Shown: positions 53,435 to 64,000, numbered from the stretch's first letter. The stretch: 64,000 bases of DNA from Branchipolynoe longqiensis (GCA_030323885.1 CM059188.1:110333263-110397262); one strand, 5' to 3'. Notes: a model not told the origin generated them from the sequence alone. Program-made: numbers and translations.

Positions 53435-54303
53435 AACAACAGTTGGCGAAAGAAAGGAATAGAATCTTGGCCTACATCAGCAATAAGCATCCCTGAGTTG
53501 TCGCGTCGCTTCTTGAAGGCAGCACCCACATTCTTTGCGAACAATTATTGCGACCCAAAAATGGGTTGACGAAGGCCGCAAATGGAAAATGCATCAGCAT
53601 GGATTAACAAAACCCCATTAATATCGCTTTATTTTAACAAAGTTAGTATTTGAAGGAGGTATCCTCCCCCGGCCTCTGTGCGACATGTGGTGCGGGAGAG
53701 GAGGGGGGGAGGGGGGGGGAGGAAGCCATCTTATTACTGAAATTCAATTATTATTACAGGACGCACTCCTTAATGTTATTACAGCTTTATTTACTATATT
53801 TGACTAAAATCTTATCAACGAAATGAATTTATGAATACAATGATATGAAATTTGTTTATTATTTTATAAATAAATATTTGGAATAAGGGAGGGAGGGTTG
53901 ACATCCTTTTACTCGGTAGTGAAGACGGGGAGATAACCACTTTATTTGGCTTAGAATATTGAATTAAAACTTCCTTAGATTCATTCCAAACCTTTCAAAC
54001 TTATGAATCCAAGAATGCGAAAATTATGTTATGTATTAAAATTACAACTGGTTGGATCACTATGTACATCTATTGAGATGAAATCAATGTTGAGAACTAA
54101 GTACATATCTATATATGTGATAATAATCTTCATAGTTATATATAAATGTGCAGTAACACGAAATTAACTGTGTCGACTAGGTACATATGTTTTAACATTA
54201 CGTTCATTTTGATGGCTTTGTAAATATCTATACTGATGAAATTTAGGTTTGGAGCGATACATACATATATTTGTCAAGATACTAATGTTGCTGGCTGTGT
54301 ACG
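53435..54303. other. No gene recognised
   Basis: Contains a G-rich run (53700-53722) and AT-rich DNA. The minus frame at 53440-53544 (MFAKNVGAAFKKRRDNSGML) is short and unassigned. Confidence 0.4.
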
Positions 54304-54645
54304 TTAGCTTACTGGATAACCTACAATATGAGTATGTGTTTTTAAGTAACCAGTAATACTGATCTTATCCCTGATCTTGGTTATCCATCGGTGACGATGA
54401 AGACAGCAACCCATCATTGATTGTGAACTCGTCAATGACCGATGAGTCCAATTTGTGATCGGAATGTGCACTGGACATGTGTGGGTAGCTGCAGTCAGAG
54501 AGTCTGGTAGGCGAAGAGATAATCTTTTATCTATGATTTCCTGAAGGTCATTCTCGCTGTGAGCAACCAGAACAGTCATCAGCAAACACCAAGTCTCTAA
54601 CCGATAAGTGCATTTGATGTTTAGGTTTGTGCTTGCAGCCATTTC
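54304..54645 (-). pseudogene. LINE reverse transcriptase relic
   Basis: Minus strand: one frame gives VRDLVFADDCS, an RT FADD box, and a neighbouring frame continues LVAHSENDLQEIIDK, the sequence expected right after it. So a frameshift lies between them. Further in-frame damage follows. A small fragment of an old non-LTR element. Confidence 0.6.
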
Positions 54646-55975
54646 AAATTGAATAGTTTGTCATCAGCACGGAAGTGGATGTATATACCTTTGTTCGTGA
54701 CTCAAAAGGCCTGTAGTAGTTGTGTTGATGATGATGATGATGACCTAGACAAAGACAGAGATACCTATGTGGGTCGTTTCATGGGAAATGGGGCCAATGT
54801 ATTTTCCCTTATGTAATGGTCAAAAACAATTATTGAAAGATTAGAGGAGTTATTTTCTTTACAGAGCTGGTATTCTTAGACTTTGGAGGGATATATATGA
54901 AAGAATCAAGGCCTAATGTGACATAGTAAAAAAAAGACATGTTCATTCTAAAAATATGGTGTTTTAAAGGCATGAATATGTTACATGAAGAATGAGGACT
55001 TTTCTACAGCCGACTAGACCTTTATTTTGCATGGAATATTACCTGTTACTCTATAAATTAATAATAGGACACTCTCACTTGAACTAAATGTCTACCTTGC
55101 ATGCATATCTCTGTATCTTTTTCTAATATTCCATGGTGACTAAACTGCTTCTGGATGTAACTGTGGTGTCTGCTGCTTTTCCCTTGCTTGTTATGTAAAG
55201 CAATATGCTATTCTGGGAATACCAGAGCTTCAGTAAGAAAATATTTGCTACTGTTGCATGTGTAAGCCTATTTTATAGTACCATGACTAGTGATAGCATT
55301 TTTCTCCAAAGGAGTTTGAACAAAGTTTGAAATTGAAGTCCCCTATATTTTTTGGTGTCTCCTGCTTTTGTGTTACTTCCACAACTCAAAATATAACTTC
55401 CTTGTACAGATATTTTGATAGTGCAGTTGTATACTTAGGGTGTCACATCATAACAGATTAATTGTTTCATATAATAAATTCTCTTTAAATAATTATTGTT
55501 ATTAATAAATCATATGTTACATCCACACTTGAGGCTGGATACTTCATTAATTTGTGTTATTCTGACAATATGGTGACTTAACCTATCTTTTCCTTCACAT
55601 GACTAGTATATGTATAGATAAGAGTTGACATACTCAGTGAAAAAAAGGAAAATACACAATATTAATTGTTAACCCTCATGTAAGACGTTGGGCCCCATTT
55701 ACCATGAAAAGACCCATCTACAATGTAATCTAAATGGCCAGAAGATCAGCGTCTCATCGCTGAAGAAAATCGACATGTTCTGATGAATAAACTATTTACC
55801 AAAATAAACCAAAAATGTATGGCCGGTCATTGCTACGGCTGTTGAGAATGTCGCATAGCACACAGTCGTGTACTCCTACTACTCCCCTGGTCAGCGCTCA
55901 GACCCACAAGGACCTCTTATCCCCTGAATAAGAGAAAATGTCAGACCTCATTCAGGACACTTCATTCTGAGTATT
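54646..55975. other. No gene recognised
   Basis: AT-rich, no open frame of note, no repeat family recognised. Confidence 0.45.
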
Positions 55976-55998
55976 TTGTGCTGAGCAGCTCGGCTAAG

Positions 55999-56100
55999 GT
56001 CAATCAATCAATCAATCAATCTGTCAATCAAGCAATCACGCAATCAATCAATCGAGCAATCAAGCAATCGAGCAATCAAGCAATCAAGCGATCAAGCAGC
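55999..56100 (+). repeat. CAAT/CAAG microsatellite
   Basis: TCAATCAATCAATCAATC followed by CAATCAAGCAATCGAGCAAT units, about 100 bp. Confidence 0.85.
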
Positions 56101-56344
56101 GGAATAGACCAGTGTCTCACCCTGCAGGCTAATCCGTGCTTAGTTCACACGGGTGAAAGGTTTCTCTACACAGGCAGGCGAGGGGACCAGGTTTGCCATA
56201 TGTAAATGGAGGCCTAATGGAGGCCACAGTAAAGGCGCATCTCATGCTATGGAATGTTGGGGAGCAGGTTTTCAAGTCGCAATGTATTCTTTAATATGCC
56301 ACTTGTTAGCACACTGCACACTCCAGGTTAAGACAGCATCACTG

Positions 56345-57974
56345 TGCCGTCATCCAGTTGTGGAAGGGCCGGGTCGGGGAGTCAACCACATGGTTTCCAA
56401 GCCTCTCTGGCTCTGGCCCAATGGTTGTAATCCCGTCGGCGGCACAGGGAAAGTAGGGAACAGGGCTGGTAGTTGAGGGTGTGGAGGTGGTGCTTGTGGT
56501 TGTGGAATTTGTAGCTGTTGTGTTTGTTCTCTCTGCTGTGCCAGTTGTAGGCTTTCCATCCATAGACGCATCGCCAAGGCAAAACTTTCTGTGTAGAACT
56601 GTCCCAAAGTGACGGGTCGATATCTTCTGCAATCGACCACATCCATGAACCCCACACTATTGGTGATGACGCTTTTAAAGGGTGTAGCAGGCTGCTTATC
56701 CAGCCCTGCATTATTCCAACCTCCTCCTGCAGGTCCCGTAGGTTCGACAGCAATTGTTCAATGTCTGTATTTGATGTATGTGGGTTCGTCTTCCCCTTGA
56801 TTGCCAGCCAAGGAGTTGCTGGTTGAGTTGCTGGTTGAGTTATTGGTTGAGTTGCTGGTTGAGTTGCTGGTTGAGTTGCTGGTTGAGTTGCTGGTTGAGT
56901 TATTGGTTGAGTTGCTGGTTGAGTTGCTGGTTGAGTTGCTGGTTGAGTTGCTGGTTGAGTTGCTGGTTGAGTTGCTGGTTGAGGTTGCTGGTTGAGTTGC
57001 TGGTTGAGTTGCTGGTTGAGTTGCTGGTTGAGTTGCTGGTTGAGTTGCTGGTTGAGTTGCTGGTTGAGTTGCTGGTTGAGTTGCTGGTTGAGTTGCTGGT
57101 TGAGTTGCTGGTCGAGTTGCTGGTTGAGTTGCTGGTTGCGTTGATGGTTGAGTTGCTGGTTGAGTTGCTGGTTGAGTTGCTGGTTGAGTTGCTGGTTGAG
57201 TTGCTGGTTGAGGTGCTAGTTGAGTTGCTGGTTGAGTTGCCGGTGGTGTGCCTTGTCAGCTGGTGTCAAATTGTCATCATCATCATCCCCGCAAGGAGGT
57301 AGTAGGGTGAGAGGGGTAGCAACGGAAGTTTAAGCTGTTGCTGTGGCTGTAGCTGTTGCTGTGGTTGTTGCTGTCGAAGCCAGCGGCACAGGTTGCAACT
57401 GGGACTACAGAGTGGCACATGATTTGGATGGCTGCTGCACGATGTGACTCCTCAGGAAGCCAAAATGCTCCTTGATGTAGATCTCCTGATCGGACAACTC
57501 CCTCGCTGTGGCACTGGACTTGACATCGCTCAGTTTTCCCATCTTGGTCCGCATAGACTCGTACCAGGTGATGAGCGGTTTAGAGTCATCCAACCCCATC
57601 TCCTTTGCCTTCTCCTCCTAGGCATGCCTCTTTAAGGTGGTGTTATTGTAGTCGCTTCGTCCTTTGACATAAATGTAGTCATTTAAGCGAAACAACTCCA
57701 ACATCTCCATGTGCTGCTCACTTGTCAGAGCTAGAGAGTCCAGCTTCTTGCACTTCACTGCCATTTTTCCCTGTGACAGCTGGACTGGTGGAGGCAGTGT
57801 CACAGCACGGGGAGGTGGCAACACATCCCAGGCAGATTTCTCATCTGATGACACCCAAATGTTGAGGGTGATGGTGGTGGTCTTCTCCATGTTTTGGTGG
57901 CCACCTTGTGTGGGGTGGGGTCCTTCTGCACAACCCTCTTCGATGCTACTCTCTTCCCAGTTGGTTTGGTCATG
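56345..57974 (-). pseudogene. MADF/Myb-SANT-like gene of a DNA transposon, copy 1
   Basis: Homologue of the gene at 33524-34781. The likely start is the ATG at 57974 (MTKPTGKRVASKRVV), with a frame change near 57880 into TLNIWVSSDEKSAWDVLPPP. The MADF-like domain: TSEQHMEMLELFRLNDYIYV, then an in-frame TAG at about 57618, then ITWYESMRTKMGKLSD and DQEIYIKEHFGFLRSHIVQQP. After SCATL comes a TAG at about 57405, where the other copy has its splice donor. An Asp-rich stretch, a large 12-bp repeat (56813-57240) and a Gln/Pro-rich tail (TESFALAMRLWMESLQL in one frame, DIEQLLSNLRDLQEEVGIMQ in another) follow. At least two frame changes and three stops make it a pseudogene. Confidence 0.6.
56813..57240 (-). 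repeat. 12-bp minisatellite inside the MADF-like gene
   Basis: GAGTTGCTGGTT repeated about 35 times with few variants. On the coding strand it reads Thr-Gln-Pro-Ala or Asn-Gln-Gln-Leu depending on frame. The length is divisible by three except for one single-base insertion near 56983. Confidence 0.85.
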
Positions 57975-58069
57975 ATGTGATGTGTCCTTGGCGCTGCTGG
58001 ATTTGGAAATGAGCCCTCCAGCGTGGCACCATCTTTTATACTCCGGGCTATGTGGGAGTAGTCCAGGGG

Positions 58070-58492
58070 TGGTCCGGGCAGTTCGGGTGTGAACCTGGGG
58101 TGCACCGGGGATCATCCGGGCTGTCCGGGGATGGTCTGAGGCTTGTCCGGGGTTGTCCGGGGGTCTCCAGCCCAGTCCGGGGATAATCCATGGATACACC
58201 GGGGAGTCTGTGGGTGGTCTGGGGTCGATCCAGGGTTGTCCGGAGTCGATCCGGGATTGTCTGGGGTTGGCCAAGACTGATCCGTGACTACTCCATGGAT
58301 ACACTGGGTAGTCCGGGGGTAGTCCAGCTCAGTCTGGGGTGATCCGGCCTCTGGTCCGTGGCTAGACCGTGGCTCATCTGGGTAGGTGTGACAGTGAGCC
58401 TAAAACCGACCAAAATAGCAATTTTTCCGGGGCTGTCTGGGACAGTCCCAGCTAAAAATCCGGGGCTCATCCGGGTAGGTGTGACTTGGGCT
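58070..58492 (-). mobile_element. GTCCGGGG-array terminus of the MADF-carrying element
   Basis: Over twenty GTCCGGGG-like words upstream of the copy-1 gene, ending in GGTAGGTGTGACTTGGGCTT at 58492. A second end-like GGTAGGTGTGACAGTGAGCC lies at about 58381. It matches the motif and end of the element at 8590-8953. The far terminus was not found. Confidence 0.55.
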
Positions 58493-58507
58493 TAACTATT
58501 TTATTGT

Positions 58508-58569
58508 ATGATATGACCATCCTTATGTGACCTTAGATGTTACTAAGACGTAAAACAGCAACTAACAAA
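58508..58569 (+). repeat. SINE tail fragment
   Basis: GATATGACCATCCTTATGTG and CCTTAGATGTTACTAAGACG, then an AACTAACAAAC tail. Confidence 0.65.
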
Positions 58570-58779
58570 CTGTAAGATGTGTTCATCGGAAGCTGTTCAT
58601 AAGTTTACCATTTCGCCAAAAATGATCTCTCTGTGTTGCTTGTCTAACTACCAAGCCGCACCTTCCAAAGATGTTGGTAGTTTCTCGATCCAGTAGCTTA
58701 AGTCCTTGGTTTGACAATATGCAGGAACTCAACTCATTCTAGCTAAGTGTCAAAAGTCGACTCTCGTTTGGTTTGATGG

Positions 58780-59235
58780 TAAAGCTAAGATTCCATATAT
58801 GCGGTATGCGACATGCGGCATGCAACATTAAATACCCATGTGATTTCCTGTATTCCTTGCCACAAATTTGTGAAGGAAAGTAAAAGTTGCTGGTTTCTCT
58901 ATGGGAAATAGAACAGCATTCACGGGCGCATTCATATTCACATTCGCACCGATCGGTCCATGGGTCGATACATTTGCATCTGCATTCGTATTCACATTCA
59001 CATTTGCATTCACATTTGCATTTGCATTCACATTTGCATTTGCATTCACATCTGCATTTGCATTTGCATTTGCATTCGCATTCGCATTCACATTCGCATT
59101 CGCATTCAGATTCGCATTCGCATTCACAATTGCATTCGCATACATGGAGGCACTACTGTGCCTTTACATGCTTTTCCATTTTTGCAGCATTCGCATTCTC
59201 CTACCGCATACCGCGTACATGGAATCTTAGCTTAA
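58780..59235. mobile_element. MITE family 4, second copy
   Basis: TAAAGCTAAGATTCCATATA at the left and TGGAATCTTAGCTTA at the right. The interior is a GCATTCGCATTCACATTTGC hexamer array (about 58918-59145), the inverse of the GAATGC array in the copy at 45089. The Ala/Asn or Phe/Ala open frames are artefacts. Confidence 0.85.
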
Positions 59236-59499
59236 ATGGTCGATTAAGTGTAAAAGCAGACTTTGCAAGATGGGCAGCAATAAGCCTGGACGTGGCTTGG
59301 TGCGTAGGCAGTTGTCGGCGGGGGTTGGGGGCAGGGCGACCATCAGCGGGAGGAGTCAAGTGGATCATGCAGGAGGCACGGAACAAGCCCACCGGGGAGC
59401 CTGCACAAGGGGGGAAGCAGGAAGCCGATTCTAACTAGCGAGCTTGAGGCACCTTCAGTTCAGGATGAGGCGGCGAGAGGCAATCTGGTGAGGGATGGG

Positions 59500-60060
59500 G
59501 TGACGTGAAGGGTTGGAGCAGGGATGGGGACTGATGGATAGGGTGAGGTGATGGGTTGGAGGAGGGACGGGGAGTGAAGGATGGGGTGAGGTGAAGAGTT
59601 GGAGTGGGGATGGGGAGTGAGGGATGGGGTGAGGTGAAGGGTTGGAGCAGGGATGGCGACTGAGGGATGGGGGATGTGATGGTTTGGAGCAGGGATGGGG
59701 AGTGAGGGATGGGGTGAGGTGAGGGTTGGAGCAGGGATGGCGACTGAGGGAAGGAGGATGTAATGGGTTGGAGCAGGGATGGGGAGTGAGGGATGGGGTG
59801 AGGTGAGGGTTGGAGCAGGGATGGCGACTGAGGGATGGGGGATGTGATGGGTTGGAGCAGGGATGGGGAGTGAGGGATGGGGTTAGGTGAGGGTTGGAGT
59901 GGGGACGGGGGTGAGGTATGGGGTGAGGTGGTGGGTCGGGTCAGGGACCAGGAGGAGGAGGGGTAGAACAGGGACCAGGAGGAGAAGAGATGGTATGGTG
60001 AAGGGGTAGAACAGGTCCCAGGAGGAAGAGACGGGGCGTGGCGAAGTGGTAGAAGATTGA
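59500..60060 (+). repeat. 42/84-bp minisatellite
   Basis: GATGGCGACTG recurs at 59652, 59736 and 59820, an 84-bp higher-order period of two 42-bp units based on GGTTGGAGCAGGGATGGGG. Pro/Ser frames on the minus strand are not genes. Confidence 0.8.
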
Positions 60061-60539
60061 GGTCTGCTGAATGGGTGGAACAGGGACAAGGAGAACGAGA
60101 GCGTGAAGGGCTGGCATGGGGCAACCCAAACAAAGAATGGTGCAGTGTATAGAAATGCGGGTATCTATGATGCTACAAAGTGCGCTTTAGAGTCGCAGTG
60201 GGTGGGGTGGGTAGGGGAGGCGGAGAGTGAGGTGGGTGGGGGAGGGGGAGCGGAGCCGTGGGGGCGTGGCACTAGGAGGCGGAGGACACCATCTGGTTGA
60301 AGACAGATGCTGAGTAATCTGTACCCGTGTCTCTGCCTCACAGTGTCCTTAATCTCCCGGGTGAGATCGACACGGTGTGGTTGGGTCGTGGAAGCACGGG
60401 GTGGGGAAGTCGGTTGCGGTCTGCGGCATGCTTGGGGGGGGGGGGGGGGGACGCGGTGGGGGGAGATGGACTGAGGGTGCCGGGACTCGGCGGGACGGGG
60501 CGGACGGAGTGGGGTGGGACTGGGGTGGGGCTGGGATGG

Positions 60540-60842
60540 AGTGGGACGGTGGGGCGGGGCGGAGGGGGGCGGGGCGGGGCGGGGCGGGCGGGGGCGGGGC
60601 GGGGCGGGGGCGGGGGCGGGGCGGGGCGGGGCGGGGCGGGGCGGGGCGGGGGGGCGGGGCGGGGCGGGCGCGGCGGGGCGGGCGGGCGGGGCGGGGCGGG
60701 GCGGGCGGGGCGGGCGGTGCGGGTCGGTGCGGGGCGGGGCGGGGCGGGGCGGGGCGGGGGCGGGGCGGGGCGAGGCGGCGGGGCGGGGCGGGGCGGGGCG
60801 GGGCGGGGCGGGGCGGGGCGGGGCGGGGCGGGGCGGGGACGG
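60540..60842 (+). repeat. (GGGGC)n tract
   Basis: About 300 bp made almost only of GGGGC units with occasional GGGGGC and GGC slips. Long open frames appear on both strands because stop codons cannot form. Strong G-quadruplex and R-loop potential. Confidence 0.95.
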
Positions 60843-61065
60843 GCCGTGCTACACACAAGCCAGCCCCGGGCCCGGGCCCGAGACGCCTGTAGGAGCATAC
60901 AACACTCTGAGCACCTGATATAATTAACCAAGTCCCATCTAATCTCCTCCCAATGCCCCTCCCCACCCTGTCCTACCCTTGCCCCGCCTATACCCGCCCG
61001 CCTATACCCGGCCTGCACCGGCATTGTGTTCCGTCAAAGGCGCTGCTTCCCGGCCGGCTTCAGCT

Positions 61066-61903
61066 TGTAATTTGTCGGGACCCGGCCGTCTGAACCCCAA
61101 ACATTACTAGTCTCCACAGGTGTGTTCTGACAACTCTCTGCCAGTTCCCACCTGTCATTACTCTCAACAACTCATAAGAAATAAAGGAAGACAAGCCGCG
61201 CAAGATTGACAGTGAAGAGGTTGTGCTTTATTGGCATCAACTGCCCACACAGATCCGCATGAGTCTTGCTTGTGTATATCAGGATCAGCGCCTACAGCCC
61301 AACCTGAGTCCAATGGTTGTTGCACACAGCTCAGTGTCTTTGGAGTAGCTCTTGCTCATTTGAGTGCAGAAAGTGGAGTGTCTCTTGCTAGAGAGTCAAG
61401 CCAAGAGTGCCTAAAGTGGGGTCTGTGTGTCAGGTATAAGGAATGCAGGTGACTGGGCTCACACAGCCAGCCAATCAGACACTTTCTACAGCCTGGGGGG
61501 CGACGCCCTAATAGGGGGCAGCTGTCACTCAAGCCCTAGCTGCAGGTGGTGTCCATAATGTATGCAGGATGGCTGGGTGTGCTTGTCCATTGCTCCCATG
61601 GTAACAGGTGGTTGCAGACAGTTACAACAAACATATAACAATGCTTCTCTCCCTCAATGCACTCTTTCTGGTGCAGGAAGGGAACATTTAAATAATTATT
61701 AACTGTCTCTTAAATATGGACATCACATCACAATCTCGGTGGCTATGTGTTATCACATTTCCACATAGGCGCTTAAGACACAAAGTGAGTGGGGCACCCA
61801 TTGCTTCTCTGTTACATAATCCTGCTCGCCACTCCATCACCCAAGAATAATAATGTTCTTTGCCAATATATAAATCCGAACCGAAAATCCGTAAATTTTT
61901 ACA
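61066..61903 (-). mobile_element. LTR-like repeat, long form
   Basis: Starts TGTAATTTGTCGGGACCCGG and ends AAATCCGTAAATTTTTACA (TG...CA in both senses). It is the inverse relative of the solo LTR at 35647-36232, with about 250 extra bases (about 61250-61560) that are also present at 15160-16114. The flanks AGCT and AGCA allow at best a decayed duplication. Confidence 0.65.
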
Positions 61904-62353
61904 AGCAGTTCAGTGAAGTCTTAAAGGGCTTTCCGGCTTCGGGTGCATGCTACCTTGGTGGCGGCCCGGGTGTGTCAGCGGTACAGGAGGCCCGGAATCG
62001 CCGCTGTAGAACCTGGGGCGCCGCCGTAGCCAGAATGGCTGCGTGTCAGGGAGGAGGTAGGGGTGGGGGTGTGGGGTCCCCTGTGACATTTTAGCCCCCA
62101 GCTGGCCTGAATCCAGGTCCACACTGTACGTAGGCGCAGTTCACTCAGCCCGATGACCACTGGTCAGTACGGGTTAGTGTCCGGGCCAGTGGTAGCAGGA
62201 GAAGGAAGTGTGGGGGTGGGGAGGGGGGGGGGGTGCGTGGGCGGGTGGAGAAGGGGAAGGTGTCTGTGCCAGGCTGCTAGGAGTACGCCCTATCCATGCC
62301 CCTGGCGGCCTTATGCCCCGTGCCATGTTCAACCACACCCCACTCCACCCGAA
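61904..62353. other. No gene recognised
   Basis: CpG-rich 61910-62050, containing CAGAATGGCTGCGTG followed by GGAGGTAGGG, which could be read as a start codon and splice donor. No supporting exon seen. Confidence 0.35.
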
Positions 62354-62648
62354 CCAGACGGGATGGCCGAATGAGTTGAGCGTCCGTCTCCCATTTTGCT
62401 AGGCCGTCAAATCCTGGTCGAGTCAAACCAATGACTTAAAAACTGACAAAGACTGGTTGGTTGGCTCAGTGTCATGATAATGTGACTGAGTGGGACATTG
62501 GGTTGTTGGTGCCGGAGCCATGGTCTCCCAGTTGGGACAGCACTATAAAATCGCCACGAGTGTGCACTATCACAAATCGGTCCCCATCCTGATATGACCT
62601 TAGATGTTGCCTAGGACGTAAAACTCCAACAACCAACCAACCAACCTC
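62354..62648 (+). repeat. SINE, head type 1
   Basis: CCAGACGGGATGGCCGAATG head, a 35-bp deletion in the proximal body, and a full tail with CCAACCAACCAACC. Confidence 0.88.
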
Positions 62649-62984
62649 TCTCAAAATAACGCAGTGTGATCCAAATTCATGATAATCGATTTTTCAGCAG
62701 CGAAAAGAAGAAGAATTACTGATTGCCGAAAACCGCCGCCATCCCCCCCCCTCCCCCCCGATCTTCCCGACTAATAAGGAAGCTGCACAAGGGAGAAAGG
62801 GGCGCCATGCGTTCATTGAATAGAGTGCTGGAGCCACTTGGAGTAGCAACAGAGAGCACAGATGACTTATGACGCCTTGGTGGAGGACAACAGACAGGGT
62901 CAGGTATACTAGGGGTGGGGGGCGGGTGGAGGGGGGTGAGGGGGGCTTTAGGCGGGCCCTGACAAGGTACTACTAATGGCCGGA

Positions 62985-63475
62985 TGTGGGGTTTCCCTGT
63001 ATGGGGATGTGGGGGGATGTGGGGGATGTGAGGGGGATGTGAGGGGGATGTGAGGGTGTGTGGGGATTTGGGGATGTGGGGGGATGTGGCTGGATGTCGG
63101 GGAATGTGGCCGGATGTGGTGGGAAGTGGCGGGATGTGGTGGGATGTGGCGCGATTTGGCGGGATGTGGCGGGATGTGGGGTCTGTGCGCGGACGTGGCG
63201 GGATGTGGCGCGATGTGGCGGGACGTGGTGGGATGTTGTGGGATGTAGGGCTTAGTGGCGGGATGTGGCGGGATGTGGCGGGACGTGGTGGGACGTTGTT
63301 GGATGTGGGGCGTTGTGGCGGGATGTGGCGGGATGTGGCGGGAGGTGGCGGGATGTGGAGGGATCTGGCGCGATGTGGAGGGATATGGTGGGATGTGGTG
63401 GGATGTGGTGGGATTTGGTGGGATGTGGTGGGATGTGGTGAGGTGTGGGGAGATGTGGCGGGATGTGGCTTGAGT
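62985..63475 (+). repeat. 10-bp minisatellite (GGCGGGATGT)
   Basis: GGGATGTGGC and GGTGGGATGT units over about 490 bp. Trp/Asp/Cys/Met and Pro/His/Ile open frames across it are repeat artefacts. Confidence 0.9.
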
Positions 63476-63606
63476 GGGCCTGCCTCCCATACTATACACA
63501 CTGCTCCTTTGCTGCTCGAAGGGCATTGTGGGGGATCTCTGACGCTGTGCTGCCAGGGTCCGGTATAATGAGACAGTTAAGAGGAGGGACATATAATACA
63601 GATATG

Positions 63607-64000
63607 AGTGAGTAATTATGCTGTTATTAATTTTGTGGATATTGTTTTCATTATATGGGATAACAGCCGGAACAATGTTCCAGACATGTCTCTTTGTTAT
63701 TTCGTAGCTAAGTAAATATCTTATACATACATATGAATGATTATGCGGGTATTATTTATGTGGATATTGTTTATATTATACGAGATAACAACCAGAACAA
63801 TGTTCCAGATATGATGTGTCTTTGTTATTTCGTAGATAAGTAAATATCTTATACATACATATGAGTGATTATGCGGGTATTATTTATGTGGATATTGTTT
63901 ATATTATATGGGATAACAACCAGAACAATGTTCCCGACATGACATCTGTTTGTTATTTCATAGCAAACTAAATATCTTTTACGTATATATGAGTAATTAT
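63607..64000 (+). repeat. About 126-bp satellite, running off the window
   Basis: ATTATGCGGGTATTATTTATGT-type starts at about 63610, 63735 and 63863. Each unit has ATAACAACCAGAACAATGTT and TTTGTTATTTCGTAG. A fourth unit begins at the window end. Confidence 0.85.

Noticed and set aside
50980..53600. A single host gene interrupted by the two motif-filled TIR elements
   Set aside because: Short frames in the flanks (for example RTHPQGRLQDIRNEIL) show no shared family, splice pattern or continuity.
60338..61024. Arg/Gly or Pro/Ala open frames over 200 residues
   Set aside because: GGGGC array; stops cannot arise in such sequence.
61904..62060. First exon of a host gene (ATGGCTGCG followed by a GGTAGG donor)
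   Set aside because: Only CpG richness and a possible start; no downstream exon found.
62716..63592. Pro/His/Ile proteins of 214-261 residues
   Set aside because: 10-bp minisatellite read on the minus strand.

Overview
The window looks like intergenic, repeat-saturated DNA from an invertebrate animal genome. I infer a lophotrochozoan, probably a mollusc: the SINE, MITE, LINE and minisatellite mixture fits, and a motif at 42840-43064 resembles a repeat I remember as common in molluscs. That assignment rests on memory and inference. I see no convincing host gene, no rRNA and nothing prokaryotic. Every recognisable coding sequence belongs to a mobile element.

Layout. 1-6.6 kb: old SINE and MITE pieces, then a large CTACACCACACA-type satellite with a 78-bp higher-order unit (2066-3210) that decays over 3211-6515. 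6.8-20 kb: MITEs, tRNA-derived SINEs, G-rich, C-rich and GGT-rich minisatellites, and a solo terminal unit of a tyrosine-recombinase (YR) retrotransposon at 10124-10412. 20.6-21.9 kb: an AT-rich 20/40-bp satellite. 22.2-30.0 kb: a three-level nest in which a SINE is split by an RTE-like LINE with a 10-bp target duplication, and the LINE is split by an apparently intact Ngaro-like YR retrotransposon (23315-28447) encoding gag, RT-RNase H and YR between A1 and B1A2B2 split direct repeats.

30.5-32.8 kb: a 2.27-kb TIR element. 33.5-34.9 kb and 56.3-58.5 kb: two damaged, homologous MADF/Myb-like genes inside what look like DNA transposons. 35.6-45.6 kb: solo LTRs, LINE tails, MITEs and 70-bp and 171-bp satellites. 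46.1-48.9 kb: a GC-rich element carrying a single gag-like gene, again in A1-ORF-B1A2B2 order and again inside a SINE. I read it as a gag-only, non-autonomous YR retrotransposon, and it is the most interesting object here. 49.5-53.4 kb: a TIR element with 206-bp internal repeats, and two TIR elements whose interiors are arrays of one short motif. 58.8-64 kb: MITEs, minisatellites including a 300-bp GGGGC tract, an LTR copy and a 126-bp satellite that runs off the edge.

Two themes connect the region. First, split direct repeats recur: one full element, one solo A-B unit and one gag-only derivative, all joined to their targets without duplications. Second, several unrelated TIR families have filled their interiors with arrays of a short family-specific motif, as expected if subterminal transposase-binding sites expand. 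All coordinates and identities were read by eye; no alignment or database search was run.
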